64,000 nt of DNA from Burkholderia sp. FERM BP-3421 (GCF_028657905.1 NZ_CP117781.1:2852001-2916000), one strand, 5' to 3'; shown: positions 1 to 8,685, numbered from the stretch's first letter. A program made the numbers and translations. The notes: generated from the sequence alone by a model not told the origin.

Positions 1-342
1 CAGCGCGCCCGCGCCATGCTGGCGCCTGAGCGCGGGCAGCAGCCCGCACCAGGCGGCGCGGCGTGCGATGAACGCCTCCATGTCGTCGACGAACGGCGCG
101 GTCAACAGGATCGCGCCGGTGCGCCGACGCGGATCGAGCGCGCCGTCCACGGCGATCGTCTGCCCGGACGCCGCGCGCACCGGCGCGCCGTCGAGCGACT
201 CCACCCGCCAGCGCAACGCCCGGAACCGCGTGCCGTCCGCCTCGGCGCGGCGCGCGCCCAACTGGTTGGCCGCGTGCAGCACGTCGACCGTCCCCGCCAC
301 GCCCGACGCCAGGATGCCGTCGTAGACCCAGATCCGTATCAT
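1..342 (-). CDS. GlxA-family transcriptional regulator, N-terminal part
   Basis: This is the first 114 codons of a gene that runs off the left edge. The protein begins MIRIWVYDGILASGVAGTVD and continues with a DJ-1/PfpI-like sensor-domain pattern (LHAANQLGARR, then GAILLTAPFVDDMEAF). In the GlxA family this amidotransferase-like domain precedes an AraC-type DNA-binding domain, which would lie outside the window. The start ATG is at 342-340. The gene is divergent from the tautomerase gene at 449, so it may control it; that is inference. The missing C-terminus keeps the call below certainty. Confidence 0.7.
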   Translation of the reverse strand, partial: MIRIWVYDGILASGVAGTVDVLHAANQLGARRAEADGTRFRALRWRVESLDGAPVRAASGQTIAVDGALDPRRRTGAILLTAPFVDDMEAFIARRAAWCGLLPALRRQHGAGAL

Positions 343-448
343 CGCCGCGCTGTCCGATTTGCCTTGAGGAATGGCGATACTGCCACTTCGCCGCCGCGCC
401 GTGAAGCATGACGATAAGCACACTTCCCCACCACGAAGGAGCAACGCC

Positions 449-982
449 ATGCCGATGATCGACGTCTGCATTCCCGAGGGCGCGCTCGCGCCCGCCACCG
501 AAGCCGCGCTGCTGAAAGACCTCACCGACATCCTGCTGCGCGCGGAAGGCTTCGATCCCGCGAATCCGGTCGCGCAAAGCGTGTCGGTCGCATATCTGCA
601 CCGGCCCGCCGCGATCTTCGTCGGCGGCGCGCCCGCGCCCGAGCCGCGCTACCGGATCGTGGCGTCGGTGCCGGAAGGCCAGTACGACGACGATGCGCGG
701 CGGCGGCTCGTCACGGACGTCACCGCGGCGGTCGCGCGGGCGGAAGGCCGTGCGTTCGGCGACGTGGCGTCGCGCGTCTGGGTGTTCCCGACCGAAGTCC
801 CGGAAGGCGGCTGGGGCAGCCGCGGCGTGATCCGTCCGCTGCCGGACATCCATGCGTTCATCGCCGGCGAGGCCGAGCGGCCGGTCGGCGCGGCGCGTCT
901 GGCCCGGCGGCGGCGCGACAAGGCGCGCGTGTTGCTGGAAAGCGTGCTCGGGGCGTTGGCGGCCGAGCCGCGCGAGCGCTGA
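449..982 (+). CDS. Tautomerase family protein
   Basis: A 177-residue protein starting MPMIDVCIPEGALAP. After removal of Met it has the N-terminal Pro that is the catalytic base in the 4-oxalocrotonate tautomerase superfamily. It is about twice the length of the short tautomerases, with a second half (VPEGQYDDDARRRLVTDV, then RVWVFPTEVPEGGWG) that looks like a second beta-alpha-beta unit, as in fused two-unit members. The chosen ATG has a GAAGGA Shine-Dalgarno at 435-440; an upstream ATG at 371 lacks coding character. The substrate cannot be read from the sequence. It is divergent from a GlxA-like regulator. Confidence 0.85.
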   Translation: MPMIDVCIPEGALAPATEAALLKDLTDILLRAEGFDPANPVAQSVSVAYLHRPAAIFVGGAPAPEPRYRIVASVPEGQYDDDARRRLVTDVTAAVARAEGRAFGDVASRVWVFPTEVPEGGWGSRGVIRPLPDIHAFIAGEAERPVGAARLARRRRDKARVLLESVLGALAAEPRER

Positions 983-1063
983 GGGCCGGGGCGCGCATCG
1001 GCCGCGCCCGAGGGGCGGGCCGGCCGCGTGCATCAGCGCGCCGCGGCGCGCCCCCGTGCGCCG

Positions 1064-1813
1064 TCACGGCCGCGCGTGCGCGCCGGCCCCGCTGTCGGGC
1101 GGCGCCTCCGCCTCCGTCAGCGCATCCGCATCGATCCCGAGCCATTCGTGCAGGCCGGCCCAGCCGCGCGGCGTCAGGTCGAGCGCACGCGACGACGGCG
1201 TGCGGCGCAGCCAGCCCTGCTCGCACAGGCATGCCAGGAGCCCGGTGCCGAGCGGCCCCGCGAGATGATGCCGGCGCTCGGTCGAATCGAGGCACTGGCG
1301 CGCCACGCCGCGCCGGCCCGCCGCGAGCGCGCGGGTATCCATCCCGAGCGCCGCGAACCACGCATGGCCGTCGGGCGTGATCTCGAAACGCTTGTCCGCG
1401 ACGGCGACGATCAGGCCGCGCGCCTGCAGGCGCTGCGTGACCGTCACGCCGAGCCGCCCCGCCAGATGGTCGTAGCAGCAGCGCGCGAAGCGCAGCGCCC
1501 GCGCATGCGGCGCGGTCGAGCGCGCCGGCGCGGGTTCGCGCGGGCCGATCGAGGCGAGGTTTTCGAGCGCGGACGCGACGTGCGCGTCCGCGAGCCGGTA
1601 GTAGCGATGGCGGCCCTCGGTCTCGACGCTCAGCAGCCCGCCGTCGAGCAGCTTGCCGAGATGCGAGCTGGCCGTCTGCGCGGTGACGCCGGCCGCGCGC
1701 GCCAGCTCCCCGGCCGGCCGCGCGCGGCCGTCGAGCAGGCTCACGAGTATCGCGAGGCGCGCGGGATCGGCGATCAGGAACGCCGAGGAAACGATATTCG
1801 CGTTGGCTTGCAT
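1064..1813 (-). CDS. ArsR-family winged-helix transcriptional regulator
   Basis: A 249-residue protein. Residues about 10-75 form an ArsR-type winged helix (ADPARLAILVSLLDG, then AGELARAAGVTAQTASSHLG and a wing LLSVETEGRHRYYRL). The roughly 150-residue C-terminal extension (DHLAGRLGVTVTQRLQ, FEITPDGHAWF, LDLTPRGWAGLHEWLGI) is typical of the longer two-domain members found in proteobacteria, not the short metal sensors, and no metal-binding Cys cluster is visible. The start at 1813 has a GGGAG ribosome site; the frame stays open upstream to 2308 but without need. It is divergent from the SnoaL/MFS pair and is a plausible regulator of it. Confidence 0.85.
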   Translation of the reverse strand: MQANANIVSSAFLIADPARLAILVSLLDGRARPAGELARAAGVTAQTASSHLGKLLDGGLLSVETEGRHRYYRLADAHVASALENLASIGPREPAPARSTAPHARALRFARCCYDHLAGRLGVTVTQRLQARGLIVAVADKRFEITPDGHAWFAALGMDTRALAAGRRGVARQCLDSTERRHHLAGPLGTGLLACLCEQGWLRRTPSSRALDLTPRGWAGLHEWLGIDADALTEAEAPPDSGAGAHARP

Positions 1814-1939
1814 CACGGGCTCCCAGGAATACGTCGACGATAGCACCTCCGCCCCGGCCGTCGCTTCGATACGCATCGAAGCATCGGCGCGCGCGGCGCG
1901 GCTACGCTTCGGCCATTCCCTCCCCTTCGTGAGCCGATC

Positions 1940-2374
1940 ATGACCGACACCTCCGACGCCCGCCTGCGTCACATCCACCACGCCTGGCACGCCGCCGTGG
2001 TCGCGCGCGATCTCGACGCGCTGCTCGCGCTGTACACCGACGACGCCGTGCTCGAATCGCCGCTGATCCTGGTCGCGCTGCCCGACCGGCGCGACGGCGT
2101 GCTGCGCGGCAAGGACGCGCTGCGCGCGTTCTTCGCGACCGGCCTGCGCGCGGCCGCCTCCGCCGCGCCGACCCGCTGGCATCGGAGCGACGTGTTCCTC
2201 ACGCACGGCAACCGCCTTGTCTGGGAATACCCGCGCGCGACGCCCGACGGCGATCAGACCGACCTCGTCGAAGTGATGGATCTCGACGGCGAGCGGATCG
2301 CGCACCATCGCGTCTACTGGGGCTGGACCGGCTTTCTCGCGCTGAGCGCGATGCGGCGCGGAGACGCGGCGTGA
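1940..2374 (+). CDS. SnoaL-like (NTF2 fold) nuclear transport factor 2 family protein
   Basis: A 144-residue protein with the NTF2/SnoaL signature: an N-terminal helix (HHAWHAAVVARDLDALLALY) followed by TDDAVLESPL, then GKDALRAFFATGL and a C-terminal strand set ending in DLVEVMDLDGERIAHHRVYWG. Such small cone-shaped domains act as isomerases, hydrolases or ligand-binding subunits; the actual substrate cannot be inferred. The stop codon overlaps the GTG start of the following MFS gene, so the two are probably translated together. The ArsR regulator gene lies divergently 126 bases upstream. Confidence 0.85.
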   Translation: MTDTSDARLRHIHHAWHAAVVARDLDALLALYTDDAVLESPLILVALPDRRDGVLRGKDALRAFFATGLRAAASAAPTRWHRSDVFLTHGNRLVWEYPRATPDGDQTDLVEVMDLDGERIAHHRVYWGWTGFLALSAMRRGDAA

Positions 2375-3792
2375 ACCCCACCGTCGCCACGGCCTGCGCG
2401 CCGCCGCGCGTTGCGGCCCGCGTCCTCCCGGCCGTCTGCGTCAGCTACGTGCTGGTGCTGCTCGACACTTCGATCGTCAACCTCGCGCTCGGCCGCATCG
2501 GCGCGGCCTTCGGCGCGCACATCGCCGGGCTCCAGTGGGTGATGAACGCGTACACGCTCGCGTTCGCGAGCCTGCTGCTGACGGGCGGCATGCTCGGCGA
2601 TCGCTGGGGCGCGCGGCGGCTGTACGTCGCCGGGCTCCTCGCGTTTACGCTCGCCTCCGCGCTGTGCGGCCTCGCGCCGTCCCTGCCCGCGCTCGTCGCG
2701 GCGCGCGCGGGCCAGGGCCTCGGAGCGGCGCTGCTCGTGCCGTGCGCGCTGAAGCTGATCAACCAGCATGTCGTCGATCCGCGCGCGCGGGCGCGCGCGA
2801 TCGGCCTGTGGGTCGGCTGCGGCGGCGTCGCGATGGCGGCCGGCCCGCTTCTCGGCGGCGTGCTGATCCGGCTCGCCGACTGGCGTGCGATCTTCTTCGT
2901 CAACCTGCCGCTCGGCCTCGCCGCCGCCGTGCTCGCGTGGCGCCTGCCCCACGACCGCATCCGCGCCGTCGCCGCGCGCCTCGACCGGGCCGGCCTGCTG
3001 ACCGGCATCGTCGCGCTGGGCACGCTGATCGGCGTGCTGATCGAAGGGCCCGCGCTCGGCTGGCGCTCGCCTGCCGTCATCGCGGGCGGCGCGGCCAGCG
3101 TCCTCGCATGGGCCGCGCTGCTGCGCATCGAGACGCGCGGCGCGCACCCCATGCTGCCGCCCGCGCTGTTTCGCGCACGGGTCTTCAACGGGTCGACGGG
3201 GGTCTCGATGGCCTCGGCCTTCGTGTTCTACGGCCTGCTGTTCGCGATCAGCATCGACTGGCAGCGCGCGCGCGGCGCATCGCCCCTCGCAACCGGGCTC
3301 GCGCTGCTGCCGATGACGGTGATGGTCGCGCTCGGCAGCCTGTGGTCCGGGCGGCTCGCCGCACGGTTCGGCGCTCGGCGCGCGCTGTGCGCGGCGTTCG
3401 GCGGCTACGCGGCGGGCGCGCTGGGGCTGCTTGCCGGCGGGCCGGGCGCGCCCGCGTGGCTCGACGTCGCCTCGCTGCTGGCGATCGGCTGCGCGTCGGG
3501 TTTCATCTCGCCCGCCGCCACCGCGCCCGCGCTGGAAACGGTCGACGCGCACCACGCGGGCATCGCGGCGGCCGTGCTCAACACCGCGCGCCAGGCGGGC
3601 GCGGCGCTCGGCGTCGCGGTATTCGGCGCGCTGCTCGCCGGCGCGGCCGATTTCACGCGCGGCATGCATGCGGTGCTGTGGACCGCCGCCGCGAGCGCGG
3701 TGCTGGCGGGGTTCGGCGGCGGATACGCATGGCGCGGACCACGCGCCGCCGCATCGGACACCCCCGCCGCGCGCGCATTGCCGCGCGGCTGA
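2371..3792 (+). CDS. MFS transporter, DHA2 (EmrB/QacA-like) family
   Basis: A 473-residue integral membrane protein with about 14 hydrophobic segments. The DHA2 signature LLDTSIVNLALGRIG follows the first helix and the MFS loop 2-3 motif GDRWGARR is present near residue 75. These are drug or metabolite proton antiporters of the inner membrane. It starts with GTG at 2371, whose last bases overlap the TGA of the SnoaL gene (GTGA), indicating translational coupling. With the divergent ArsR-type regulator this resembles a small regulated efflux unit; the exported compound is unknown. Confidence 0.88.
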   Translation: MNPTVATACAPPRVAARVLPAVCVSYVLVLLDTSIVNLALGRIGAAFGAHIAGLQWVMNAYTLAFASLLLTGGMLGDRWGARRLYVAGLLAFTLASALCGLAPSLPALVAARAGQGLGAALLVPCALKLINQHVVDPRARARAIGLWVGCGGVAMAAGPLLGGVLIRLADWRAIFFVNLPLGLAAAVLAWRLPHDRIRAVAARLDRAGLLTGIVALGTLIGVLIEGPALGWRSPAVIAGGAASVLAWAALLRIETRGAHPMLPPALFRARVFNGSTGVSMASAFVFYGLLFAISIDWQRARGASPLATGLALLPMTVMVALGSLWSGRLAARFGARRALCAAFGGYAAGALGLLAGGPGAPAWLDVASLLAIGCASGFISPAATAPALETVDAHHAGIAAAVLNTARQAGAALGVAVFGALLAGAADFTRGMHAVLWTAAASAVLAGFGGGYAWRGPRAAASDTPAARALPRG

Positions 3793-3906
3793 TCCGGCCC
3801 ACGGCGCAGGGATTTTGTCCTACCATGGCGTGACGATGCGCGCGCACCGATCCCGCCAGTGCTTGCGCGCGCAACCATTGCGGCGCCGTTCCTTTCGGGA
3901 GCTTTC

Positions 3907-4170
3907 ATGAAACATGCCGGCGCGGCCGCGCTCGACCGGCTGGAACCCTTGCTCGCCGACGTGCGCGCGCTGCCCGGCCTGCGCGAGAAATCGCGCGGGG
4001 TGTTCTACTGGAAATCCCGGCCGTTCCTGCATTTTCACGAGGAGGCGGCCGATCTCTACGCGGACCTGCGCCGCCATGACGACTTCGAGCGCTTCCGCCT
4101 CGATGGGCCCGGCGAGCGGCAGGCGCTGCTCGCCGCGATCGCCGCCGCACTCCAGACCACCGGAACCTGA
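3907..4170 (+). CDS. Conserved hypothetical protein, 87 aa
   Basis: A small soluble protein starting MKHAGAAALDRLEPLLAD, with an aromatic core segment GVFYWKSRPFLHFHEEAADLY that pairs Trp/Phe with two His residues. It has no signal peptide or membrane segment. The ATG at 3907 has a CGGGAG ribosome site at 3896-3901; an in-frame start at 3859 lacks one. The stop at 4168-4170 directly abuts the ATG of the GNAT gene, so the two form a transcription unit. I do not recognise a characterised family. Confidence 0.75.
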   Translation: MKHAGAAALDRLEPLLADVRALPGLREKSRGVFYWKSRPFLHFHEEAADLYADLRRHDDFERFRLDGPGERQALLAAIAAALQTTGT

Positions 4171-4680
4171 ATGAACGACGTCCCGCCTTCGACGCCCCCC
4201 GCGCCCGGGTTCCGCTTCGAACCGGCCGCGGCCGACGACGCCGAGGCGCTCGTCGCGCTGCGCATCGCCGCGATGCGCGACAGCCTCGAACAGCTGGGGC
4301 GCTTCGATCCCGGCCGGGCCCGCGACCGCTTCCTGGCCACGTACGCGCCGGCGCACGGCCGCTGGGTGATCGTCGACGGCGCGCGCGCGGGCTTCGTGCA
4401 GCTACGGCCCGACGATGCGGGCCTGAAGCTCGATCACTGCTATATCACGCCCGCGTGGCAGGGCCGGGGAATCGGTTCCGCCGTGCTGCGCGCGTTGCTC
4501 GCGGAAGCCGACGCGCAGGCGCTCGACCTGCGGCTCGACGCGCTGCGCGGCAGCGCGTCCCAGCGCTTCTACCAGCGGCATGGTTTCCGGCAGGAGGCCG
4601 AATCGGCGTGGGACATCCACTATGTCCGCCACGCGCTCACGGCGCGATCAGGTCCCGCAGCGCAATCCGCACCTGCCTGA
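4171..4680 (+). CDS. GNAT family N-acetyltransferase
   Basis: A 169-residue acetyltransferase. The acetyl-CoA pyrophosphate-binding motif A is clear as CYITPAWQGRGIGSAVLRAL at about residues 90-109, followed by the family's C-terminal FYQRHGFRQEAES. It should transfer acetyl from acetyl-CoA to an amine that cannot be named. The start is the ATG immediately after the stop of the upstream 87-aa gene. The last 44 bases overlap the 3' end of the convergent retropepsin-like gene. Confidence 0.88.
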   Translation: MNDVPPSTPPAPGFRFEPAAADDAEALVALRIAAMRDSLEQLGRFDPGRARDRFLATYAPAHGRWVIVDGARAGFVQLRPDDAGLKLDHCYITPAWQGRGIGSAVLRALLAEADAQALDLRLDALRGSASQRFYQRHGFRQEAESAWDIHYVRHALTARSGPAAQSAPA

Positions 4681-5830
4681 GCGCATCCGCGCGCCGGATC
4701 ACCACCGGCACGTCGGCCAGGTCCGGCGTGCGCAGCAGCGCGCGGATCGCGGCCAGCGTCGCCGCGTCGCCCGGCAGCGCGCCGACGCGCTCGACCCGAT
4801 CGCCCACGCGAATGCCCGCCTGCGCGGCCGGGCCGCCCGCGACCACGTCCATCACGCGCAGCCCGGCCGCCTCCCCGAGCCCGAGCCACATGCCGCTGCG
4901 GTCGTAGTGCTCGGGCGCATCGGAATCCGCGCGCCGCGCGAGCCACATCACCTGATGCGGATAGTCGAACGACACGCGGTAGCGCCCAAGCACGCCCATG
5001 CCGACGCTGCCCGCGCGATCGGTCCGCGCGAACCCGCCCGCCTTCTGCAACGACAGGCGGGTCACGGGCGGCGCCAGCGCCACGTCGCCGATCGAGCAGG
5101 CCGCCGCCCGTCCCACGCGCGCGCGGATCGGCCCGCCGCCGCCATAGCCCGTCATCGCCTCGACGAGCGGGCCGAGCCGCGCATCGAGCCCGCGCTCACG
5201 CCAGAACGCGCCGAACAGCGTCAGGCTGAAGCGGTCGCCGGTGTCGACCTGGAACACGCCCGCCTCGCCCTGCACCGTCGCGTCGACGAGCGGCATGCCG
5301 TTCTGGTCCAGCCGGAACGGCACCGCCACGGCGCCCTCGGGCGGGTGGAATGCGTCCGGCGCCTCGACGGTCAAGGTTCGCGCGCCCGTATCGAGCGTCA
5401 CCACGCGATCCCGGAACAGCTCGACGCCCAGCACGCCATCGAATCGCGCGAAGCCCATCGCGCGGCTCAGCACGCCGACGTCGAACGCGGGCGCATCGAG
5501 CGCGCCGAGCGACACCGTCCCGACGCGCAGCGCGCGCACGTGCACGACCGGAAACGCCAGCGCCTGTTCGCCCGCCCCGGTGCCCGTTCCCGTGCTCACG
5601 CGCGGCAGCCGCAGCCGCGCGGCCGTCGCCGCGCTGACCGTGGTTTCCGACGAACCGGTATCGACGATGAACGCGAACGGCCCCTGGCCGTCGATCGTCA
5701 CGTCGACGAACGGCCGGTTGTCGACGATCGACAAGGGCAGCACCACCGCCGCGACCGCGGCCTGAGCCGCGACCCAGGTCGCGCCCAGCACGACCGCAAG
5801 GCCCAGCCTGATCCGATGCGCCGTGCGCAT
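4637..5830 (-). CDS. Retropepsin-like aspartyl protease with C-terminal PDZ domain
   Basis: A 397-residue exported protein. Residues 1-25 form a signal peptide (MRTAHRIRLGLAVVLGATWV). Two aspartate motifs follow: FAFIVDTGSSETTVS near residue 55 and FQVDTGDRFSLTL near residue 200, which fits two retropepsin-like halves in one chain. The last 90 residues read like a PDZ domain (YDRSGMWLGLGEAAGL, GGPAAQAGIRVGDRVERV). The start is fixed by a perfect AGGAGG site just upstream of 5830. It sits 49 bases downstream of an esterase gene on the same strand. Proteolytic activity is inferred from the DTG motifs only. Confidence 0.82.
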   Translation of the reverse strand: MRTAHRIRLGLAVVLGATWVAAQAAVAAVVLPLSIVDNRPFVDVTIDGQGPFAFIVDTGSSETTVSAATAARLRLPRVSTGTGTGAGEQALAFPVVHVRALRVGTVSLGALDAPAFDVGVLSRAMGFARFDGVLGVELFRDRVVTLDTGARTLTVEAPDAFHPPEGAVAVPFRLDQNGMPLVDATVQGEAGVFQVDTGDRFSLTLFGAFWRERGLDARLGPLVEAMTGYGGGGPIRARVGRAAACSIGDVALAPPVTRLSLQKAGGFARTDRAGSVGMGVLGRYRVSFDYPHQVMWLARRADSDAPEHYDRSGMWLGLGEAAGLRVMDVVAGGPAAQAGIRVGDRVERVGALPGDAATLAAIRALLRTPDLADVPVVIRRADALRQVRIALRDLIAP

Positions 5831-5879
5831 GCCGCCTCCTTTCAAGGGAAAACCAGGGAAAACCACTTGATGCGCGCGC

Positions 5880-6764
5880 TTATCTGCGCGGCTCCGCGCT
5901 CGCGATGAACGCCGTCACGTCGTCGAGCAGCGGCACGAACGGGCGCACCGGCAAGCCGAACGCCCCGACCAGCACCGCATGCCCGACGCCCGCGTAATGC
6001 TTGACCCGCACCACGCTGCCCGCCTCCTGCAGGCGCGCGGCGAAGCGGTCGGTGTTGGCGGGCCGGACCGTCGTGTCGTTCGCGCCCGACGCGAGCAGCA
6101 TCGGCGGCTCGCCGCCGTCGACGAAATTGATCGGCTGGCTCGCGGCGCGCGCCGGTTCGGGAAAGATCCGCATCAGCGTCTCGTCGCGCAACGGCAGGAA
6201 ATCGTAAGGCCCGGCCAGGCCGATCACGCCCGCGATGTCGCGCTTGCTGATCTCGTGCTCGGCCAGGAAGCGCGCGTCGGTCGCGAGCATCGCCGCGATC
6301 TGCGCGCCCGCGGAATGGCCCATCAGGAACAGCCGCGACGGGTCCGCGCCCAGCTCCACCGCATGATCGCGCGCCCAGCGCACCGCGGCCGCCGCATCCT
6401 CGACGAACGCCGGGAACACCGCGTCCGGATACAGCCGGTAGTCGGGAATCACCGCGACGCAACCGCGCGACGCCAGCGCCTCGCCGACGAACTTGTAGTC
6501 GCTGCGCCTGCCGCTCTGCCAGCTGCCGCCGTAGAAGAACACGACGAGCGGCACGGGTGCGCCGCCGGGCCGGCGCGCGGGCGCATAGACGTCGAGGGCG
6601 TGACGCGGCCCGTCGCCATAGGCGAGATCGTAGCGGCCGACGAACGACGAGCGGCCCGCCACCACGTTCAGCACCGCGGCCGGCCGCCAGCCCGCCACGA
6701 CGCCGAACGCCAGCACCGATCCGAACAGCAACACGCCTGTGAGCATCATTTCCGTCACCTGCAC
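5880..6764 (-). CDS. Alpha/beta hydrolase (carboxylesterase type)
   Basis: A 294-residue protein with an N-terminal hydrophobic anchor (about residues 6-25, MLTGVLLFGSVLAFGVVAGW). The hydrolase core shows the oxyanion motif FYGGSWQSG, the nucleophile elbow GHSAGAQ, and late Asp (GANDTTVR) and His (GVGHAVLV) residues, so the triad is complete. It resembles the bacterial esterase/lipase group that acts on short acyl esters or formylkynurenine-like amides. It is upstream of, and probably cotranscribed with, the retropepsin-PDZ gene, suggesting a shared envelope role. Confidence 0.86.
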   Translation of the reverse strand: MQVTEMMLTGVLLFGSVLAFGVVAGWRPAAVLNVVAGRSSFVGRYDLAYGDGPRHALDVYAPARRPGGAPVPLVVFFYGGSWQSGRRSDYKFVGEALASRGCVAVIPDYRLYPDAVFPAFVEDAAAAVRWARDHAVELGADPSRLFLMGHSAGAQIAAMLATDARFLAEHEISKRDIAGVIGLAGPYDFLPLRDETLMRIFPEPARAASQPINFVDGGEPPMLLASGANDTTVRPANTDRFAARLQEAGSVVRVKHYAGVGHAVLVGAFGLPVRPFVPLLDDVTAFIASAEPRR

Positions 6765-6794
6765 AAGCCGGGCGTCACGTGGGCCACCTGCGCG

Positions 6795-7214
6795 CTAGAC
6801 GATCCGGGCCATGCCGGACACGTCGCGCCCATGACCGGACGCCGTCCCCAAGAGCCGAACGCGCAGCGCATCGTGATCCGCGACGAACCAGACCGTGCGA
6901 CCCTGATTCGACTCTAGGACAAAATCGCGCCATGCCGTACTCTCCGCAACCCGGCCCGTGAGATCCCCGACGATCGCGACGCACAGCCGGTAGTTGACGA
7001 GCTTCTGCAGCAGCATGCCCGCCACCCTCGTGCGCAGCTGGAAAAACGCGGGCGTGAGCCGTGCGGCCGGGATCACCACCCACACCGCGCCGCATCCCCA
7101 TGCGGCGGCGATCAGGTCGCCCGCATCGCGTTCGTTCGCGATCGCGGAACCCCGCTCCGCGCACATCAGCACCGGCACGCTGCCGATCTGCACCACTTCA
7201 TCGGATGTCGTCAT
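6795..7214 (-). CDS. DUF4180 domain-containing protein
   Basis: A 139-residue soluble protein whose whole length matches the DUF4180 pattern: SAIANERDAGDLIAAAWG near residue 25, then FFQLRTRVAGMLLQKLVNYR and the C-terminal NQGRTVWFVADHDALRVRL. Function of the family is unknown. It follows a small HTH gene on the same strand after 102 bases and is likely cotranscribed with it. The start at 7214 was chosen because it gives the full domain without extra residues. Confidence 0.8.
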   Translation of the reverse strand: MTTSDEVVQIGSVPVLMCAERGSAIANERDAGDLIAAAWGCGAVWVVIPAARLTPAFFQLRTRVAGMLLQKLVNYRLCVAIVGDLTGRVAESTAWRDFVLESNQGRTVWFVADHDALRVRLLGTASGHGRDVSGMARIV

Positions 7215-7316
7215 CGAATTCCCCTGGATGTTCCGGCCGGCGTCGCCGGTCTTTGGTCTTTGGTTTCTGGTCTTTTGCGCCGCGTGCGGCTTATCGCTGG
7301 ATCGTGTCGCGCGGCA

Positions 7317-7745
7317 TCAACGCAGCGCATCCGTCAACATCTGCACGAGCCCCAGCCACTCGGCCGCATCGGCCGGCGCGGCGATCAGCACGCACTTCAG
7401 GCGCGACTGCGACGGGTCGTACGCGCTCTGCAGGCGAATCGGCATCGCGCCGGCGTCGCGGCCCAGCAATGTCGCCTGCAGGGCCGTCGCCAGCCGCTCG
7501 GCCTGCGCGGCCGACAGCGCGTCGATCTCGACAATGCTGGTCACGCGCGCGCTCGGCGTCGGCGCGGCCGGCGCGACGGCGGCCGCGCCGCCGGCAAACC
7601 GCGCGACTTCGTCCCGCAGCAGCCGATAGGACTTGCCGATGCGCGTCGCAGGCAAACGGCCGTCGTGGATGAAGCGCAGCACGGTCTTCGGATGCAGGCC
7701 GAGATGCGCGGCGGTCTGTGCGACGGTGTAATAGGAGGCTTCCAT
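7317..7745 (-). CDS. Excisionase-type helix-turn-helix DNA-binding protein
   Basis: A 142-residue protein. Residues 1-50 are a MerR/excisionase-type DNA-binding domain (YYTVAQTAAHLGLHPKTVLR, then LPATRIGKSYRLLRDEVARF). An Ala/Pro-rich linker leads to a C-terminal domain (RLATALQATLLGRDAGAMPI, SQSRLKCVLIAAPADA) that I cannot name. It is the first gene of a unit with the DUF4180 gene. Its promoter region carries an inverted repeat (7769-7774/7802-7807), a possible autoregulatory site. Confidence 0.8.
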   Translation of the reverse strand: MEASYYTVAQTAAHLGLHPKTVLRFIHDGRLPATRIGKSYRLLRDEVARFAGGAAAVAPAAPTPSARVTSIVEIDALSAAQAERLATALQATLLGRDAGAMPIRLQSAYDPSQSRLKCVLIAAPADAAEWLGLVQMLTDALR

Positions 7746-7768
7746 TCTCGCTCAAATTGTTCTCAAAC

Positions 7769-7807
7769 GTACCTCATATTACCCGTCAAAAAAGACTAAT
7801 AAGGTAC
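7769..7807. promoter_or_regulatory. Inverted repeat in the HTH-gene promoter
   Basis: GTACCT at 7769-7774 faces AGGTAC at 7802-7807; the surroundings are AT-rich (CATATTA and TAATAAGG continue the symmetry imperfectly). It lies 24-62 bases upstream of the HTH gene start in an otherwise gene-free 331-base stretch (7746-8076) shared with the divergent ECF sigma gene. It is a candidate operator for the HTH protein. Elsewhere in this stretch I see only a weak -10-like TATATT at about 8030. Confidence 0.4.
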
Positions 7808-8076
7808 ATTTATTCACATCTGGAGACGGGATTCCGTTGACTTGACCGAGGCGGCTCATGCGATCCAGGCGTAAGCGCCGTGAAAAAAACGCACTCGGCC
7901 GCATCCGCGCCCCGCGCCGGGACGTAATCGTCGACAGGCGCGCGCCACCCGGCCCGCGCCGCCGCCCGTTCACTCACGAGTCGCCCCGCCTCATGCTGAA
8001 TGCCACGCCCTCGCTGCGCCCGTCGATGCTATATTCGACCCGGCACTCCTCCATCCGCCCGGGCGACGTCAGCCTC

Positions 8077-8685
8077 ATGCCACGCATGAACGAAGACGCA
8101 GGACACGCAGAGCCCCTCGACCACGACGCGTCCGATCCGGACCGCGCGCGGCGCACCCGTCTGAACGCCCTGCTGCTGCAGGTCGCGTCGGGCGACCAGC
8201 CGGCCTTCGCGGCACTCTATCGGCAAACCTCGGCAGGCCTGTTCGGCGTGATCGTCCGGATGCTGCGCGATCGCGGCGAAGCCGAGGACATCCTGCAAGA
8301 GGTGTACACGTCCGCCTGGCGACGCGCCGACCAGTTCGATCCGGCGCGCGGCAGCGCGATGACGTGGCTCGTCACGCTCGCCCGCCATCGCGCGATCGAC
8401 CGGCTGCGGCAGCATCGCGAGGAGGCGCTCGACGAAGACACGGCACTCGATCTCCCCGACGCGGGCCCGACACCCGCCGCGCAAGCCGAGGCCAGCGAGG
8501 AACGGCGCCGGCTCGAACAATGCCTGGGCGCGCTGGATGCGCCGCAGCGCGACGCGGTGCGCGAAGCGTTCTTCACGGGTGCGACCTACAGCGAACTGGC
8601 GGAACGCGTGCGGGTTCCGCTCGGCACCATGAAAAGCTGGATCCGGCGCAGCCTGATCCAGTTGAAAACCTGTCTCGAACGATGA
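8077..8685 (+). CDS. ECF (SigK-like) RNA polymerase sigma factor
   Basis: A 202-residue sigma-70 family protein. Region 2 is visible as LYRQTSAGLFGVIVRMLRD, GEAEDILQEVYTSAWRRA and MTWLVTLARHRAIDRLR; region 4 as LDAPQRDAVREAFFTG, then YSELAERVRVPLGTMKSWI. The pattern is that of SigK-like ECF factors paired with RskA-type anti-sigma proteins, and such a gene follows with an ATGA overlap. The frame stays open upstream to 7858, but those residues are basic and non-family-like, so I take the ATG at 8077 (8086 is an alternative). It probably controls its own operon and perhaps the lipid genes downstream. Confidence 0.88.
   Translation: MPRMNEDAGHAEPLDHDASDPDRARRTRLNALLLQVASGDQPAFAALYRQTSAGLFGVIVRMLRDRGEAEDILQEVYTSAWRRADQFDPARGSAMTWLVTLARHRAIDRLRQHREEALDEDTALDLPDAGPTPAAQAEASEERRRLEQCLGALDAPQRDAVREAFFTGATYSELAERVRVPLGTMKSWIRRSLIQLKTCLER

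Noticed and set aside
4637..4680. Overlap of the GNAT and retropepsin genes as a sign of misannotation
   Set aside because: Both proteins are convincing to near their ends; a 44-base convergent overlap is ordinary in this compact genome.
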